From Bacteroidota bacterium (GTDB lineage: Bacteria > Bacteroidota > Bacteroidia > Palsa-965), in NCBI GenBank assembly GCA_021299855.1, contig JAJTEY010000011.1, positions 8,973 through 49,638 on the forward strand: 40,666 nucleotides of DNA, read 5' to 3'. Positions 27,265 through 38,020 of the stretch are shown piece after piece (position 1 is the first letter of the stretch; every line of letters begins with the position of its first letter). The position numbers and the translations under genes were made by a program. The notes under the pieces were generated by a model, which saw only the letters and a list, made by a program, of their open reading frames with translations, was not told the origin of the DNA and did not search any database.

Positions 27265-28116
27265 ATGAATCGCAAAGAATTTGTAAAAAGAAGTTTGTTG
27301 GGCGCAGGAGTTGTAGCTGCCGGAATTCCTGTAATAAGCGCAACACAAGAGGAACAAAAGGAAGTTGGATTTAATCACATTCCGGCTATAAAAGGAGAGA
27401 CCATGAAAAACGCCATTATTCACCGGGCCGAAACGCGCGGACATGCCAATCACGGTTGGTTAAATTCTTATCACACCTTCAGTTTTGCACAGTACTGCAA
27501 TCCGGAGCGAATGCACTTTGGTGTTTTGCGTGTGTTGAATGATGATCAGGTAGCACCGGGAATGGGCTTTGGTACACATCCTCACGACAATATGGAAATC
27601 ATTTCCATTCCATTAAGCGGAGATCTGGAACATAAAGATTCCATGGGTAATGTGGCGGTAATTCGCCAGAACGACGTACAAGTGATGAGTGCCGGAACCG
27701 GAATTCGCCACAGCGAATACAACAAGAATAGCGATCAGGAAGTAAAGTTTCTTCAGATCTGGGTTTTCTCCAACAAACGTAATGTTACTCCGCGCTATGA
27801 TCAGCTGACATTTAAGCCTGAAGACCGTGAAAATACCTGGCAGCAAATTTTATCACCCAATGCTGATGATGCCGGTGTTTGGATTCATCAGGATGCTTGG
27901 TTTCACTGGGGCGAATGGAGTGCAGGCAAAACCGCTGATTATAAAATTAAGAAGAATGGGAATGGTGTTTATGCATTCGTTCTTAGTGGGTCGATAACTA
28001 TCGGTGATATAAAATTAAATGCTCGCGATGGAATGGGAATCGTTGATATGTCATCAATTGATATTAAAGCTGATTCCGATGCATTTGTCTTACTCATGGA
28101 AGTTCCGATGAACTAA
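27265..28116 (+). CDS. Pirin family protein with N-terminal signal-like segment
   Basis: HANHGWLNSYHTFSFAQYCNPERMHFGVLRVLNDDQVAPGMGFGTHPHDNMEIISIPLSG; start MNRKEFVKRSLLGAGVVAAG. Confidence 0.9.
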   Translation: MNRKEFVKRSLLGAGVVAAGIPVISATQEEQKEVGFNHIPAIKGETMKNAIIHRAETRGHANHGWLNSYHTFSFAQYCNPERMHFGVLRVLNDDQVAPGMGFGTHPHDNMEIISIPLSGDLEHKDSMGNVAVIRQNDVQVMSAGTGIRHSEYNKNSDQEVKFLQIWVFSNKRNVTPRYDQLTFKPEDRENTWQQILSPNADDAGVWIHQDAWFHWGEWSAGKTADYKIKKNGNGVYAFVLSGSITIGDIKLNARDGMGIVDMSSIDIKADSDAFVLLMEVPMN

Positions 28117-28191
28117 CATATATGTTCAAGTGTGAACAGTAAAGGGCGTTACGTCCTTTTTTTGTACCTTTCCGGTCCAAACCTTTACATC

Positions 28192-30651
28192 ATGAAACAA
28201 ATTTTTACGTTTATCGCTGCGTGCTGTTCTCTGTTAGCCGTGGCTCAGCCCGCCGGCTGGTCATTTGTAGTACCATTGGATATTACAAATCCGAACGGTG
28301 TTCAGGTTACCAACTATCAGGTTGGAATAACACTTAATACTGCAACACCAATTGGTGCAGGACAAATGCAAGCGACCGGTGCAGATATTCGATTTGGAAA
28401 TAACTGCTCAGGTTCTACGTTATACAATTATTGGATCGAGTCGGGCATTAATACCGCTAATACCCTCATTTGGGTTAAAGTAGATACGCTGCCGGCGAAT
28501 GCAACAAAACGCATTTTCCTTTATTACGGGAATTCTGCTGCAACCGCTGTATCTGCAGTTCCCGGAACGTTCTTCGGACCACATTCATCTACTGATAGTG
28601 TAGCCAGCGGTGGTGCCGGTGGAGCAACGAATTCTCAACGCGGTTTCCGTTTCTCGCCTAATCAAGATTTGATTGTAACGCATTTCGGGAAGCGTGAGCC
28701 GAATGGAACAACACGTTATGTTACTCTTTTCAATCAAACTACTCAGGCTATTATCGCTCAAACCCAAGTGGCTGGACCGGCTGCTCAATATAGCTATGGC
28801 GCACTTCCTACGCCTATTCGTTTGGTTACCGCGCAGCAATATTCCTTGCAATTATATCAAGGATCTGCTGATGGGTACTACTTTGGTGCTTCAAGTCAAA
28901 TCGGACAACATTTAACTTATTTGGACATGCGTTATTGCAACTCGTGTACACAAAATACTTTTCCGACAAGCGTGTTAGGTAACTTTCATTACGGTTATCC
29001 TGATATGTGGTATTTCACACGCAATAACGGACTTGCAGCAACTCCAACTGTTGCTGTCGGCGCTTTTGTTGCTCCGACAGTTGCCGCAATCGTTTCCAAT
29101 TCGGTAATCTGCAGTGGCGATTCCACTTCATTATCAGCTGTTGGTTCCGGAGGTGTTGGGCCATATACTTATGCATGGACACCTTCTGCATCATTAGCTA
29201 ATCCTGCATCGAGCGCTACTAATGCTGCTCCGGGTACAACAACTACTTATACAGTTACGATCACTGATGCCTGTACTTCAACGGCATCAACAACGGTTGC
29301 TGTGACGGTTAATCCTACTCCAACAGTTAGCATTACGGCATCTTCTTCTGCAATTTGTGCAGGCGATACTGCGTTGTTAACAGCAACAAGCGGTGGAACA
29401 GGACAATGGTTCATGAATGGTAGCCCAATTGTTGGACAAACATCCACAACATTACAATCTACGATGGCCGGTGTGTATAATTACATTAAGACAAACACCA
29501 ATGGTTGTGCCGATTCAGCTGCTGTTGGTCAAACAATTACCGTAAATGCATTACCGGTTGTTACAGCAGCAGTAAATACCAACGAAGTATGTGCAGGTGA
29601 TTCGGTTATTTTTAACGGAGGTGGTGCATTGACTTACGTTTGGAGTAATGGAATTATCGATAATACATTTTACGCTATAACACAAACCGGCTATTACACC
29701 GTTATGGGTGTGGATGCAAACGGTTGTATGAATTCCGATTCTGTGATGGTAACTGCAAATGCATTGCCGGCTGCGAATCTGGGAGCAGACATCAACACTT
29801 GTCAAGGGACTGTAACTCTTGATCCTCAAGTCGCAGGTGCGATGTATGTATGGAATTCAGGAGATACAACACAAACGATCACCACTACAACTGCAGGAAC
29901 ATATTTCGTGACTGTAACTGATACTAACGGATGTGTGAATAGTGATACAATCGCTGTTAGCTTCAATGCAAATCCGGTTGTTGATTTAGGAGCAGATACA
30001 ACAGTGTGCGGTGATGCAGTTATTATGAATGCGCAAAATCCGGGTGCAACGTATTTGTGGAGCACGGGTGATACCACTCAGCAGTCGGCTGCTGTTGCAT
30101 CGGGAGTTTATACTGTGATGGTAACAGATAGCAACGGATGTTCCGCTTCAGATACAATAGTGGTTACGATCAATGCATTGCCTTCTGTTGCTGCAAGCGC
30201 GTCCGCTACAACAGTTTGTATCGACGATGCCAACGTGATGTTAACAGGAACACCTGCAGCCGGAACGTGGTCAGGTCCGGGTGTGAGCGGAAATTCTTTT
30301 GATCCATCTGTGGGTATTGGAACGCAAAGTTTAACTTACTCGTGTACAGATGCGAATGGTTGCACGAATACTGACGATGTTGCTATTCAGGTGAACGCAT
30401 GTGTTGGCGTTGAAGAAAATGCAGGTGTTGCTGCACTGGAAGTTTATCCGGTTCCGTTTAATCAGTCAGTTAACTTGATTAACAATGGCAGCGAACCTGT
30501 AACTGTAATTGTATACGCTGCAGATGGACGTGTTGTTAAGCAGCTGCAATTGATGAGCGGCCGCACGGAGTTGAATACTGCTGCGTGGAGTAACGGGTTC
30601 TATTTCTTGCAAACTCCCGGCTCTACAATCAAATTGTTGAAGTCAGAATAA
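28192..30651 (+). CDS. Secreted DUF2341/Ig-like repeat protein with T9SS C-terminal sorting domain
   Basis: Signal MKQIFTFIAACCSLLAVAQ; DUF2341-like N-terminus; repeated 'W(S/N)(T/S)GDTTQ...G.Y.V.VTD.NGC..SDTI.V'; C-term ALEVYPVPFNQSVNL...FYFLQTPGSTIKLLK. Confidence 0.85.
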   Translation: MKQIFTFIAACCSLLAVAQPAGWSFVVPLDITNPNGVQVTNYQVGITLNTATPIGAGQMQATGADIRFGNNCSGSTLYNYWIESGINTANTLIWVKVDTLPANATKRIFLYYGNSAATAVSAVPGTFFGPHSSTDSVASGGAGGATNSQRGFRFSPNQDLIVTHFGKREPNGTTRYVTLFNQTTQAIIAQTQVAGPAAQYSYGALPTPIRLVTAQQYSLQLYQGSADGYYFGASSQIGQHLTYLDMRYCNSCTQNTFPTSVLGNFHYGYPDMWYFTRNNGLAATPTVAVGAFVAPTVAAIVSNSVICSGDSTSLSAVGSGGVGPYTYAWTPSASLANPASSATNAAPGTTTTYTVTITDACTSTASTTVAVTVNPTPTVSITASSSAICAGDTALLTATSGGTGQWFMNGSPIVGQTSTTLQSTMAGVYNYIKTNTNGCADSAAVGQTITVNALPVVTAAVNTNEVCAGDSVIFNGGGALTYVWSNGIIDNTFYAITQTGYYTVMGVDANGCMNSDSVMVTANALPAANLGADINTCQGTVTLDPQVAGAMYVWNSGDTTQTITTTTAGTYFVTVTDTNGCVNSDTIAVSFNANPVVDLGADTTVCGDAVIMNAQNPGATYLWSTGDTTQQSAAVASGVYTVMVTDSNGCSASDTIVVTINALPSVAASASATTVCIDDANVMLTGTPAAGTWSGPGVSGNSFDPSVGIGTQSLTYSCTDANGCTNTDDVAIQVNACVGVEENAGVAALEVYPVPFNQSVNLINNGSEPVTVIVYAADGRVVKQLQLMSGRTELNTAAWSNGFYFLQTPGSTIKLLKSE

Positions 30652-30668
30652 TAGTGCAATTACTTGAA

Positions 30669-30699
30669 GAAGAGGCTGTCCGAAAAGGCAGCCTCTTTT
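30669..30699 (+). terminator. Terminator upstream of rpe
   Basis: AAGAGGCTG-tccgaaaagg-CAGCCTCTT then TTG. Confidence 0.75.
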
Positions 30700-30730
30700 G
30701 TTATTACTCCGATTGCCTTGCGTAACTTTG
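30697..30730 (+). promoter_or_regulatory. rpe promoter TTTG-N22-TAACTTTG
   Basis: Bacteroidota -33/-7 spacing; -33 overlaps the preceding terminator tail. Confidence 0.6.
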
Positions 30731-30749
30731 TGTGTCAATATAAAAACAC

Positions 30750-31397
30750 ATGTCATTACTTGTAGCGCCTTCATTATTATCTGCCGATTTCGGTAAGTTA
30801 TCTCAGGATATTGAATTTGTCAATAATTCTACTGCCGATTGGTTTCACGTTGATGTGATGGACGGAGTTTTCGTGCCGAACATTTCATTCGGTTTTCCGA
30901 TTATGAAAACATTGCAATTAGAGGCACGTAAGCCGCTTGATGTGCATTTAATGATTGTGGATCCCGACAAGTATCTGGCCGAATTTGCGAAATACAAAAC
31001 GTACATGTGTTCTGTGCATTACGAAGCCTGTACGCATTTGCATCGTACCATTCAAAATATTAAATCGTTGGGAATGAAGGCGAGTGTAGTGTTGAATCCA
31101 CATACTCCTATTCATGTGTTGAATGATGTTATTCATGAATTGGATATGGTGCTCTTGATGAGTGTAAATCCCGGATTTGGCGGTCAGAAGTTTATCCCGC
31201 ATACTTTGAATAAAGTAAGTGCACTGAAGAAGATGATTATTGAGAAAAAACTTCCGACGTTGATTCAGGTGGATGGTGGAGTTGATCCATCCAATGCTCG
31301 TGCATTGGAAAATGCAGGTGCAAATGTTGTGGTTGCGGGTAACGCAGTGTTCGGTGCTCCGGATCGTCATGAAGCAATCCGACTAATCAAAGGATAA
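30750..31397 (+). CDS. rpe: Ribulose-phosphate 3-epimerase
   Basis: APSLLSADFGKLSQDIEFV; WFHVDVMDGVFVPNISFG; VNPGFGGQKFI; VDGGV. Confidence 0.97.
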   Translation: MSLLVAPSLLSADFGKLSQDIEFVNNSTADWFHVDVMDGVFVPNISFGFPIMKTLQLEARKPLDVHLMIVDPDKYLAEFAKYKTYMCSVHYEACTHLHRTIQNIKSLGMKASVVLNPHTPIHVLNDVIHELDMVLLMSVNPGFGGQKFIPHTLNKVSALKKMIIEKKLPTLIQVDGGVDPSNARALENAGANVVVAGNAVFGAPDRHEAIRLIKG

Positions 31398-31398
31398 A

Positions 31399-33249
31399 AT
31401 GCAATTTCCTGCATTCCGTTATTTTCTTCGTTTATATGTGCTGTGGTTATTGTTATTCGCAGCAGCACGTTTGATATTTCTATCGTGGAATATTGAAGAA
31501 TGGTGGAGTGCAGGCGTATTGGAAGCCCTTGCATCTTTTGTTTACGGTTTGTATTTGGATACAGCCATGTGCGGCTACTTTATGGCATTGCCATGGCTAA
31601 TGGTGGTTGTTCACATGTGGTCGCAGCAGCAATTCTGGTTGACGCTGGCAAAAATATTTACGGCATTATGGATGATCACATTAGGTTGGATAACGATCGG
31701 AGAATTGCCGGTGTACGATGAATGGCATCATAAACTGACTTTTAAAGCCATTTGGTTTTTGGGGAATCCACTGGAAGTTATACATACTGCTTCTTGGTGG
31801 CAGTTGGGTCTTGGAATTCCTGCAGTAATTGGGTTTTCTTATTTAGGAATTCGTCTATACAATCGTCGCGTGCATCCCGAAGATATCTTGCCTCGTTCGC
31901 CCTGGTGGAAACCAACACTTGCCACATTGCTGATGCCTCCTTTGTTGATGTTGGCCATCCGCGGTGGTGTACAACAAATTCCTGCTAATGTCAGTGACGC
32001 ATACTATTCCAATAACAATGCATTAAATCTTACTTCGGTGAATTCTGCTTTTCACCTTGCAGCAAGTATTTTGGAAAATGCAAAAGGAGGAGAACCTTAC
32101 GCATTTATGGAAAATGAAGAAGCGAATTCTATTGTCGATATACTGTACAGCGTAAATCCCGATTCAACAGTGTCGGTATTGAGTGTGCAACGTCCTAATA
32201 TCGTTTTGGTCGTTTTGGAAAGCTGGTCGGCGGATTTGGTAAAATCATGCGGTGGCTACGACAGCATTACTCCATTCTTCGATTCAATCGCACAACATGG
32301 AATTTTGTTTAGCGATTGTTACGCAAGTGGAGGATTATCCGATCAAGGAATGGCTGCTGTATTTTCAGGTTTCCCTGCACAACCACGAACATCCATCATT
32401 ACGCAACCCAACAAGTATCCGAAGTTGCCGTGTATTAATAAGGAACTGAAGAAAGCAGGGTACAAGAGTTCATTCTCATTTGGTGGACAGTTGAGTTATG
32501 GAAACATCCGATCGTACATGTATTTCAATGAATTTGATAAAATTATTGAAGGTGATGATTTTGATGATTCCATTCCTCAAGGAAAATTGGGCGTTGCAGA
32601 TGAGTACTTATTCCGTCGTCAATTGCAGGAGTTAAAGGGAATAACGCAGCCATTTTTTGCATCTATGTTTACGCTGAGTTCTCACGGTCCTTTCGACTTT
32701 CCGATGAAACACGAATTGAACTGGGGCGGGAAGGAAAAGGATTATATCAATTCGGCGTTGTATGTTGATCGTTGTCTGAAAGAGTTTATCAATAGTGCTA
32801 AGCAGCAACTTTGGTATAATAATACCTTATTTGTTTTTGTTTCTGATCACAGTCACAATTCACCGAAAAATTGGGCATTTAACGATCCCCGCTACCGTCG
32901 TATTCCTATGTTGTTTTTTGGTGAAGTAGTGAAGGAGCAATATCGTGGTTGGAATTATACCGAAACTGTTTCTCAAACCGATCTCGCGAAAACATTACTG
33001 ACACAGTTGCAACTACCTGCCGAAGATTACGTGTACAGTAAAGATGTTTTTAATCGCACCACGAAGCACTTCGCTTTTTTCGCATTTGAAGAGGGCATGG
33101 GTTGGATTGAACCCAATCGATACATCACATGGTGGGTTGATGGTCGTGTGGATCACAAGAAGTTTGTGCAGCCCGATGATTCGTTGCGATTAGGTAAACG
33201 TGGACAAGCTTATCTGCAGAAAGTAATGAACGATTACTGGTCCTATTAG
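31399..33249 (+). CDS. LTA synthase-like membrane sulfatase/phosphoglycerol transferase family protein
   Basis: N-terminal TM segments; NIVLVVLESWSADLV; FVFVSDHSHNSPKN. Confidence 0.88.
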   Translation: MQFPAFRYFLRLYVLWLLLFAAARLIFLSWNIEEWWSAGVLEALASFVYGLYLDTAMCGYFMALPWLMVVVHMWSQQQFWLTLAKIFTALWMITLGWITIGELPVYDEWHHKLTFKAIWFLGNPLEVIHTASWWQLGLGIPAVIGFSYLGIRLYNRRVHPEDILPRSPWWKPTLATLLMPPLLMLAIRGGVQQIPANVSDAYYSNNNALNLTSVNSAFHLAASILENAKGGEPYAFMENEEANSIVDILYSVNPDSTVSVLSVQRPNIVLVVLESWSADLVKSCGGYDSITPFFDSIAQHGILFSDCYASGGLSDQGMAAVFSGFPAQPRTSIITQPNKYPKLPCINKELKKAGYKSSFSFGGQLSYGNIRSYMYFNEFDKIIEGDDFDDSIPQGKLGVADEYLFRRQLQELKGITQPFFASMFTLSSHGPFDFPMKHELNWGGKEKDYINSALYVDRCLKEFINSAKQQLWYNNTLFVFVSDHSHNSPKNWAFNDPRYRRIPMLFFGEVVKEQYRGWNYTETVSQTDLAKTLLTQLQLPAEDYVYSKDVFNRTTKHFAFFAFEEGMGWIEPNRYITWWVDGRVDHKKFVQPDDSLRLGKRGQAYLQKVMNDYWSY

Positions 33250-33338
33250 TTTTGGCACAATAATAGCTGCGTAAGTATCGTTAACCTCTAAACGCTACTT
33301 CATGATTCTACGCTACTCAACCGGTAATTTTTTGAGCC

Positions 33339-34667
33339 ATGCCAAGAATCGTCCTTCCTTTACTGCTAGCATTACTACCTTTATTCGCAGTCGCGGATAA
33401 TACTGAAGCCAATCTTATTTATGCTTATCACAAGAAGCAGAGCGACAAGCTACTATTAGTGTTGCGTTTGTTCGATGACGGCACTTATCAGCATACCAAA
33501 TACACCAACAAAAAAATCTATCACGATTACGGCACCTACACACAACGTCGTAAGCGCATCACTTTTGTAAGCGAGAATAAAAAGCGTGGTTTTACTTCTG
33601 TTGCCGGCAAAACGTATTTCGTTTCAAAGCAAGGATTGCATAAGAGTCGTATGGATATGTTGTTGGGGAAGAATGAAATCATGCGCCCGAATGATGAAGA
33701 AGTGTATGCGCGCGACTGGACGAATAATCCGTTGAGAAAACCGGAAGAACAGCATCCTGATAATTCAGGTACACTTGTTAAGGCACCTGAAACTCCCGCT
33801 GCTCCGACAAAGACAAAAGAAAACAACTACGGTTATGAAGCCGGATTTGATGCTGCGGCATGGGTAAAATCGTATTACATCGGTTTAACGGATAAATATG
33901 TATCGCCTTTCACGCCGATTATCGACAAACATTATTGCGGGCCATCGTGTTACTATACAGTAATCAACGGACAGCGGATAGAGTGGGATGGAGACACAGC
34001 GCGCGTAGAATTGTTTAGTGAATTTGAAACGGTGATCCACGAAACCGTTCATCATTGTAATGGTTTTGGGAATGCACTTATTCAACCCGGAATTATTATT
34101 GATATGAAACGCTCTGAACGATTTAAGTCTGAAGAAGTAAAAGCGATCATACCTGCAGATGCACCGAATCAAATATTCCGATACAAAACTTACATGGGTG
34201 AAGGCGCGGGTGTGAGTTCCAATGTTGATGGAATATTCGGATTGATGGATGAATTTTCTGCGTACCAGAATGGTTGCACAGCCGCAACATTAGCAGCGGA
34301 AAAAGCATTTTCCCTGGGTGATGAAAAAACGGGGAAAGCTTTATTAGGACAAGCTCGTGGAACGTACTTTGCGTACTTTGAGTTCTCCTTGTTTATTGCT
34401 TGGTACCTTGAATTTGCGGAGCAATTTTATCCGGAGATGTACAAGAAGTTCATGGCGAATAAAAATTTGCGAGTGGCATTTACACTTAATGAAATGGTGT
34501 ATATGCAAACGTTACAGAAGATGGATACACTGGCAAAGACTCCCGGAGCGTATAGTGTGTATGATGGTTTTGCAGGAAAAGAGCTGGAAAAGCATCAGGC
34601 AACGCTGAATAAATTTCGCGTTAAAGGAGTAACGTTGTCGAACTACAAGACATTTATTACCGACTGA
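33339..34667 (+). CDS. Secreted protein of unknown function with HExxH motif (putative metallopeptidase)
   Basis: Signal MPRIVLPLLLALLPLFAVADN; FETVIHETVHHCNGF; downstream LMDEFSAYQNG. Confidence 0.65.
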   Translation: MPRIVLPLLLALLPLFAVADNTEANLIYAYHKKQSDKLLLVLRLFDDGTYQHTKYTNKKIYHDYGTYTQRRKRITFVSENKKRGFTSVAGKTYFVSKQGLHKSRMDMLLGKNEIMRPNDEEVYARDWTNNPLRKPEEQHPDNSGTLVKAPETPAAPTKTKENNYGYEAGFDAAAWVKSYYIGLTDKYVSPFTPIIDKHYCGPSCYYTVINGQRIEWDGDTARVELFSEFETVIHETVHHCNGFGNALIQPGIIIDMKRSERFKSEEVKAIIPADAPNQIFRYKTYMGEGAGVSSNVDGIFGLMDEFSAYQNGCTAATLAAEKAFSLGDEKTGKALLGQARGTYFAYFEFSLFIAWYLEFAEQFYPEMYKKFMANKNLRVAFTLNEMVYMQTLQKMDTLAKTPGAYSVYDGFAGKELEKHQATLNKFRVKGVTLSNYKTFITD

Positions 34668-34716
34668 AGTGTGTTCAAGTGACGTTTCCATCCACACTTG
34701 CATCTATAGCCGAATA

Positions 34717-35913
34717 CTAAAGTGCGTAATCTCTGAGATAATTAAATCTCGGTAATAGGTCGCCATTTTTACAAATGCTCCCGCGCTCGATGAGACCGTC
34801 GGGGTCGTTGCCTAACAATGCGGGAATCACTTTTTCCAGCAACTCTTTTCCATAACTTTCCGATGCATCTCGAGGTAACTCGCAGGGTAAATTATCAACG
34901 GCCATTACGGTTATTGCAGAATTCTCGAATGGCTTCTCCACTGCAGTTTGAGTTTGCGGATTGTATCCATAGAATGGTTCGGTAATGCTGGATGATTTGG
35001 TGGTACTCGGAATAGAACCGTCGATATCACATGTTACATCAGCAATAACACTTACGCGGAATTCAGGACCTTTCATTTCTGTTTTTTCAAACAACCTCGG
35101 CGCACGCGGATCCCAGAATGAGCAATGTATCAGCAAGTCACAATGAGGTGTGAATTTGGCAAATGTGCTGCGGAATTGTTCAGGATGTTTGTAGAAGCGA
35201 TCTCTATCCCAAGGAGCCCCATCTTTCGCTTCGTTATAATCGTAAGAATGTAACTGCGTGTACACAGCTTCACGGAACGAATAATGTGTGAATTCATATG
35301 GCGTGATGCGGCGAATGTGCAGCAATCCCAACAATTCAATAGCTCCGTTGGCTACGCGTCCGTTACCGGTAACGATCATTTTCATGTTCGGCAACTTCAC
35401 TTTCTTTAATTCTTCTTTCAGCTCCACCATATCACGACATTGATAGGCCGGCTTTAAATCGAACAATCCAAAGCGCAATCCGTATCCACGCAGGCCATTG
35501 TAAGCGCCTACAATTCCCGCGAAGTGACCAAATCCGATAATGCGATTAAAGTCCGGGTCTGTCAGACATTCATAGTCGATCATTTGAATTTTCTTCGCAA
35601 TTAAAGCATGCATCAGTTTTTGATTGTGCGGTTGCTTTTTGATCGTATGCGAAAAGAAAAAGTATTTTTTACCGGCGATCAAACTGGCGATTGGGACTTC
35701 CTTAATGCCCAAAAGCACGTCACAGGTAGACAAATCTTCCTGCAACTGTACTCCCGCCGCACGATATTCATCATCCGAAAAGCCTCGCCAGTCGCTGGGT
35801 TGTACCAAAACTTCCACTCCAAATTCCCGCTGTAAAATGACACATTGTGCCGGCGTAAATGGAACACGTTTATCACGGGGAAGTTTGCCTTCGCGAAGGA
35901 TGCCGATTTTCAT
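34717..35913 (-). CDS. Saccharopine dehydrogenase (Lys1)/AlaDH-PNT N-terminal-like NAD(P)-dependent oxidoreductase
   Basis: MKIGILREGKLPRDKRVPFTPAQCVILQREFGVEVLVQPSDWRGFSDDEYRAAGVQLQEDLSTCDVLLGIKEVP; MIVTGNGRVANGAIELL; VIADVTCDIDGSIP. Confidence 0.85.
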   Translation of the reverse strand: MKIGILREGKLPRDKRVPFTPAQCVILQREFGVEVLVQPSDWRGFSDDEYRAAGVQLQEDLSTCDVLLGIKEVPIASLIAGKKYFFFSHTIKKQPHNQKLMHALIAKKIQMIDYECLTDPDFNRIIGFGHFAGIVGAYNGLRGYGLRFGLFDLKPAYQCRDMVELKEELKKVKLPNMKMIVTGNGRVANGAIELLGLLHIRRITPYEFTHYSFREAVYTQLHSYDYNEAKDGAPWDRDRFYKHPEQFRSTFAKFTPHCDLLIHCSFWDPRAPRLFEKTEMKGPEFRVSVIADVTCDIDGSIPSTTKSSSITEPFYGYNPQTQTAVEKPFENSAITVMAVDNLPCELPRDASESYGKELLEKVIPALLGNDPDGLIERGSICKNGDLLPRFNYLRDYAL

Positions 35914-36035
35914 AAGTTCAGGTTTTGTGCAGAAAGCGCAAAGATACGTCTATGCGGAGATAGTTAAGGATTCAAAAGAACGTATGCACTCCTGTTTTTA
36001 TTGATAAAAATCAACGCTCATTTGCACTACTATTC

Positions 36036-36043
36036 TACCTTTG
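36036..36043 (+). promoter_or_regulatory. -7 box TACCTTTG upstream of kup
   Basis: Exact TAnnTTTG 25 bp before ATG. Confidence 0.55.
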
Positions 36044-36067
36044 TGCGTTATTTAAAACACCATCCAC

Positions 36068-38020
36068 ATGGGGCATCATTCCCATTCCTTACATTCTAAA
36101 GTAACCGCAGCCGGTTTACTTGTCACCCTGGGAATTATTTTCGGCGACATCGGAACATCACCGTTGTACGTATTAAAAGCAATTGTCGGAGAAGGGCCGA
36201 TAGATAGTGACACTGTTCTCGGTGGCTTGTCGTGTATCATCTGGACATTGACATTGCAAACTACCATCAAATACGTGTTTCTTACACTGAAAGCAGATAA
36301 CAAAGGTGAAGGTGGAGTTTTCGCTTTATACACTTTAGTGAAGAAAACTAAAGTGAAGTGGCTGTTGTATCCTGCGTTAATTGGCGGATCAGCTGTACTT
36401 GCAGAAGGAATTATCACACCGCCCATTTCTGTTTCTTCAGCTATTGAAGGATTGCGCATGACGGAAACATTCCGTGATATTCCAACTGTTCCAATTGTAA
36501 TAGCAATTATTGCTGCGTTATTTTTTATTCAGCAATTCGGTACCAATTTTATCGGGAAGTTTTTCGGACCCGTGATGTTGTTGTGGTTTGTGATGTTGGG
36601 TGTTTTGGGTATTGCAAATATCTCTCACGGACCTGAAGTTCTTAAGGCATTAAACCCTTATTACGCTTATAAATTATTGGTGCTGCATCCGGGTGGATTC
36701 TGGATTTTAGGTGCCGTGTTTTTATGTACCACAGGAGCGGAAGCATTGTATTCGGATTTGGGCCATTGCGGTAGAAAGAACATTCAGACCAGCTGGATAT
36801 TCGTAAAAACGATGTTGATCTTAAATTATTTCGGACAATCAGCTTGGTTGATAAGTCTTGAAGGTCAATCGTTAGATGGTAGAAATCCATTTTATTCCAT
36901 CATGCCCGAATGGTTCTTGCCTGTTGGTATCGGTATTGCTACCGTTGCCACCGTTGTTGCGAGTCAGGCTTTGATCAGTGGGTCGTTTACGTTAATTAAC
37001 GAAGCAATCCGACTGAATTTCTGGCCGAAAGTAAAGATCAAGTATCCAACAGAAACCCGTGGACAACTTTACATTCCATCAATCAACTGGATGCTGATGA
37101 TCGGCTGTATCGCTGTTGTATTGTATTTCAAGGAGTCTGCGGCAATGGAAGCAGCTTACGGCTTGACGATTATTTTAGGTATGCTCATGTCATCACGATT
37201 ATTAACGTATTTCATGCGTATTCGCCGCTACAATATGATTTTTATCATCGGATTTGTATTGGTGTATTTGGTGATCGAGAGTTCGTTTTTTGTGGCGAAT
37301 ATGAGCAAGTTCACACACGGTGGATGGATGAGTTTGTTGATCGCATTTGTGCTGTTTACGATCATGTACAGCTGGCAACAGGCACGTAAAATCCGAAATC
37401 GTTATTTGGAATTTACCAAGTTGGATCAATACTTACCATTGTTGGATCAGTTGAGTAAAGATGTGACCGTAAGTAAATACAGCACACATTTAGTGTATCT
37501 CACCAGTGCTAATCAGCCGGATGAAATTGAAGCGAAGATTATTTATTCCATTATGCAGAAGCAGCCGAAGCGCGCTGATATCTATTGGTTCGTGCATGTG
37601 GATGTTATGGATGAACCTTACCGCATGGAATACAAGGTAACGGAGATCATGAAAAATGATGTTATTCGAATCGACTTCCGATTAGGTTTCCGAATAGCAC
37701 CGCGAATTAATTTAATGTTCCGTAAGGTGGTGGAAGATTTAGTAGCGAATCATGAAGTGGACATTGTAAGTCGATACGAATCGTTGAGCAAGGAAAAAGT
37801 GATTGGTGATTTCCGATTTGTTGTAATCGAAAAACACATGTCCTATGACAATGAATTCCCGGTAATGGAAAAGATCTATCTGGATATTTATAATATTCTG
37901 AAGTTCTTCAGTATGTCGGAAGAAGCTGCATTCGGACTTGATACCAGCTCGGTGTATATTGAAAAAGTTCCGATAGTTATAGCTCCGGTAAAGGAGTTGA
38001 ACATGAAGCGGGTAGAGTAG
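36068..38020 (+). CDS. kup: KUP/HAK/KT family potassium transporter
   Basis: LGIIFGDIGTSPLYVLKAIVG; NKGEGGVFALYTL; TTGAEALYSDLGHCG. Confidence 0.96.
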   Translation: MGHHSHSLHSKVTAAGLLVTLGIIFGDIGTSPLYVLKAIVGEGPIDSDTVLGGLSCIIWTLTLQTTIKYVFLTLKADNKGEGGVFALYTLVKKTKVKWLLYPALIGGSAVLAEGIITPPISVSSAIEGLRMTETFRDIPTVPIVIAIIAALFFIQQFGTNFIGKFFGPVMLLWFVMLGVLGIANISHGPEVLKALNPYYAYKLLVLHPGGFWILGAVFLCTTGAEALYSDLGHCGRKNIQTSWIFVKTMLILNYFGQSAWLISLEGQSLDGRNPFYSIMPEWFLPVGIGIATVATVVASQALISGSFTLINEAIRLNFWPKVKIKYPTETRGQLYIPSINWMLMIGCIAVVLYFKESAAMEAAYGLTIILGMLMSSRLLTYFMRIRRYNMIFIIGFVLVYLVIESSFFVANMSKFTHGGWMSLLIAFVLFTIMYSWQQARKIRNRYLEFTKLDQYLPLLDQLSKDVTVSKYSTHLVYLTSANQPDEIEAKIIYSIMQKQPKRADIYWFVHVDVMDEPYRMEYKVTEIMKNDVIRIDFRLGFRIAPRINLMFRKVVEDLVANHEVDIVSRYESLSKEKVIGDFRFVVIEKHMSYDNEFPVMEKIYLDIYNILKFFSMSEEAAFGLDTSSVYIEKVPIVIAPVKELNMKRVE

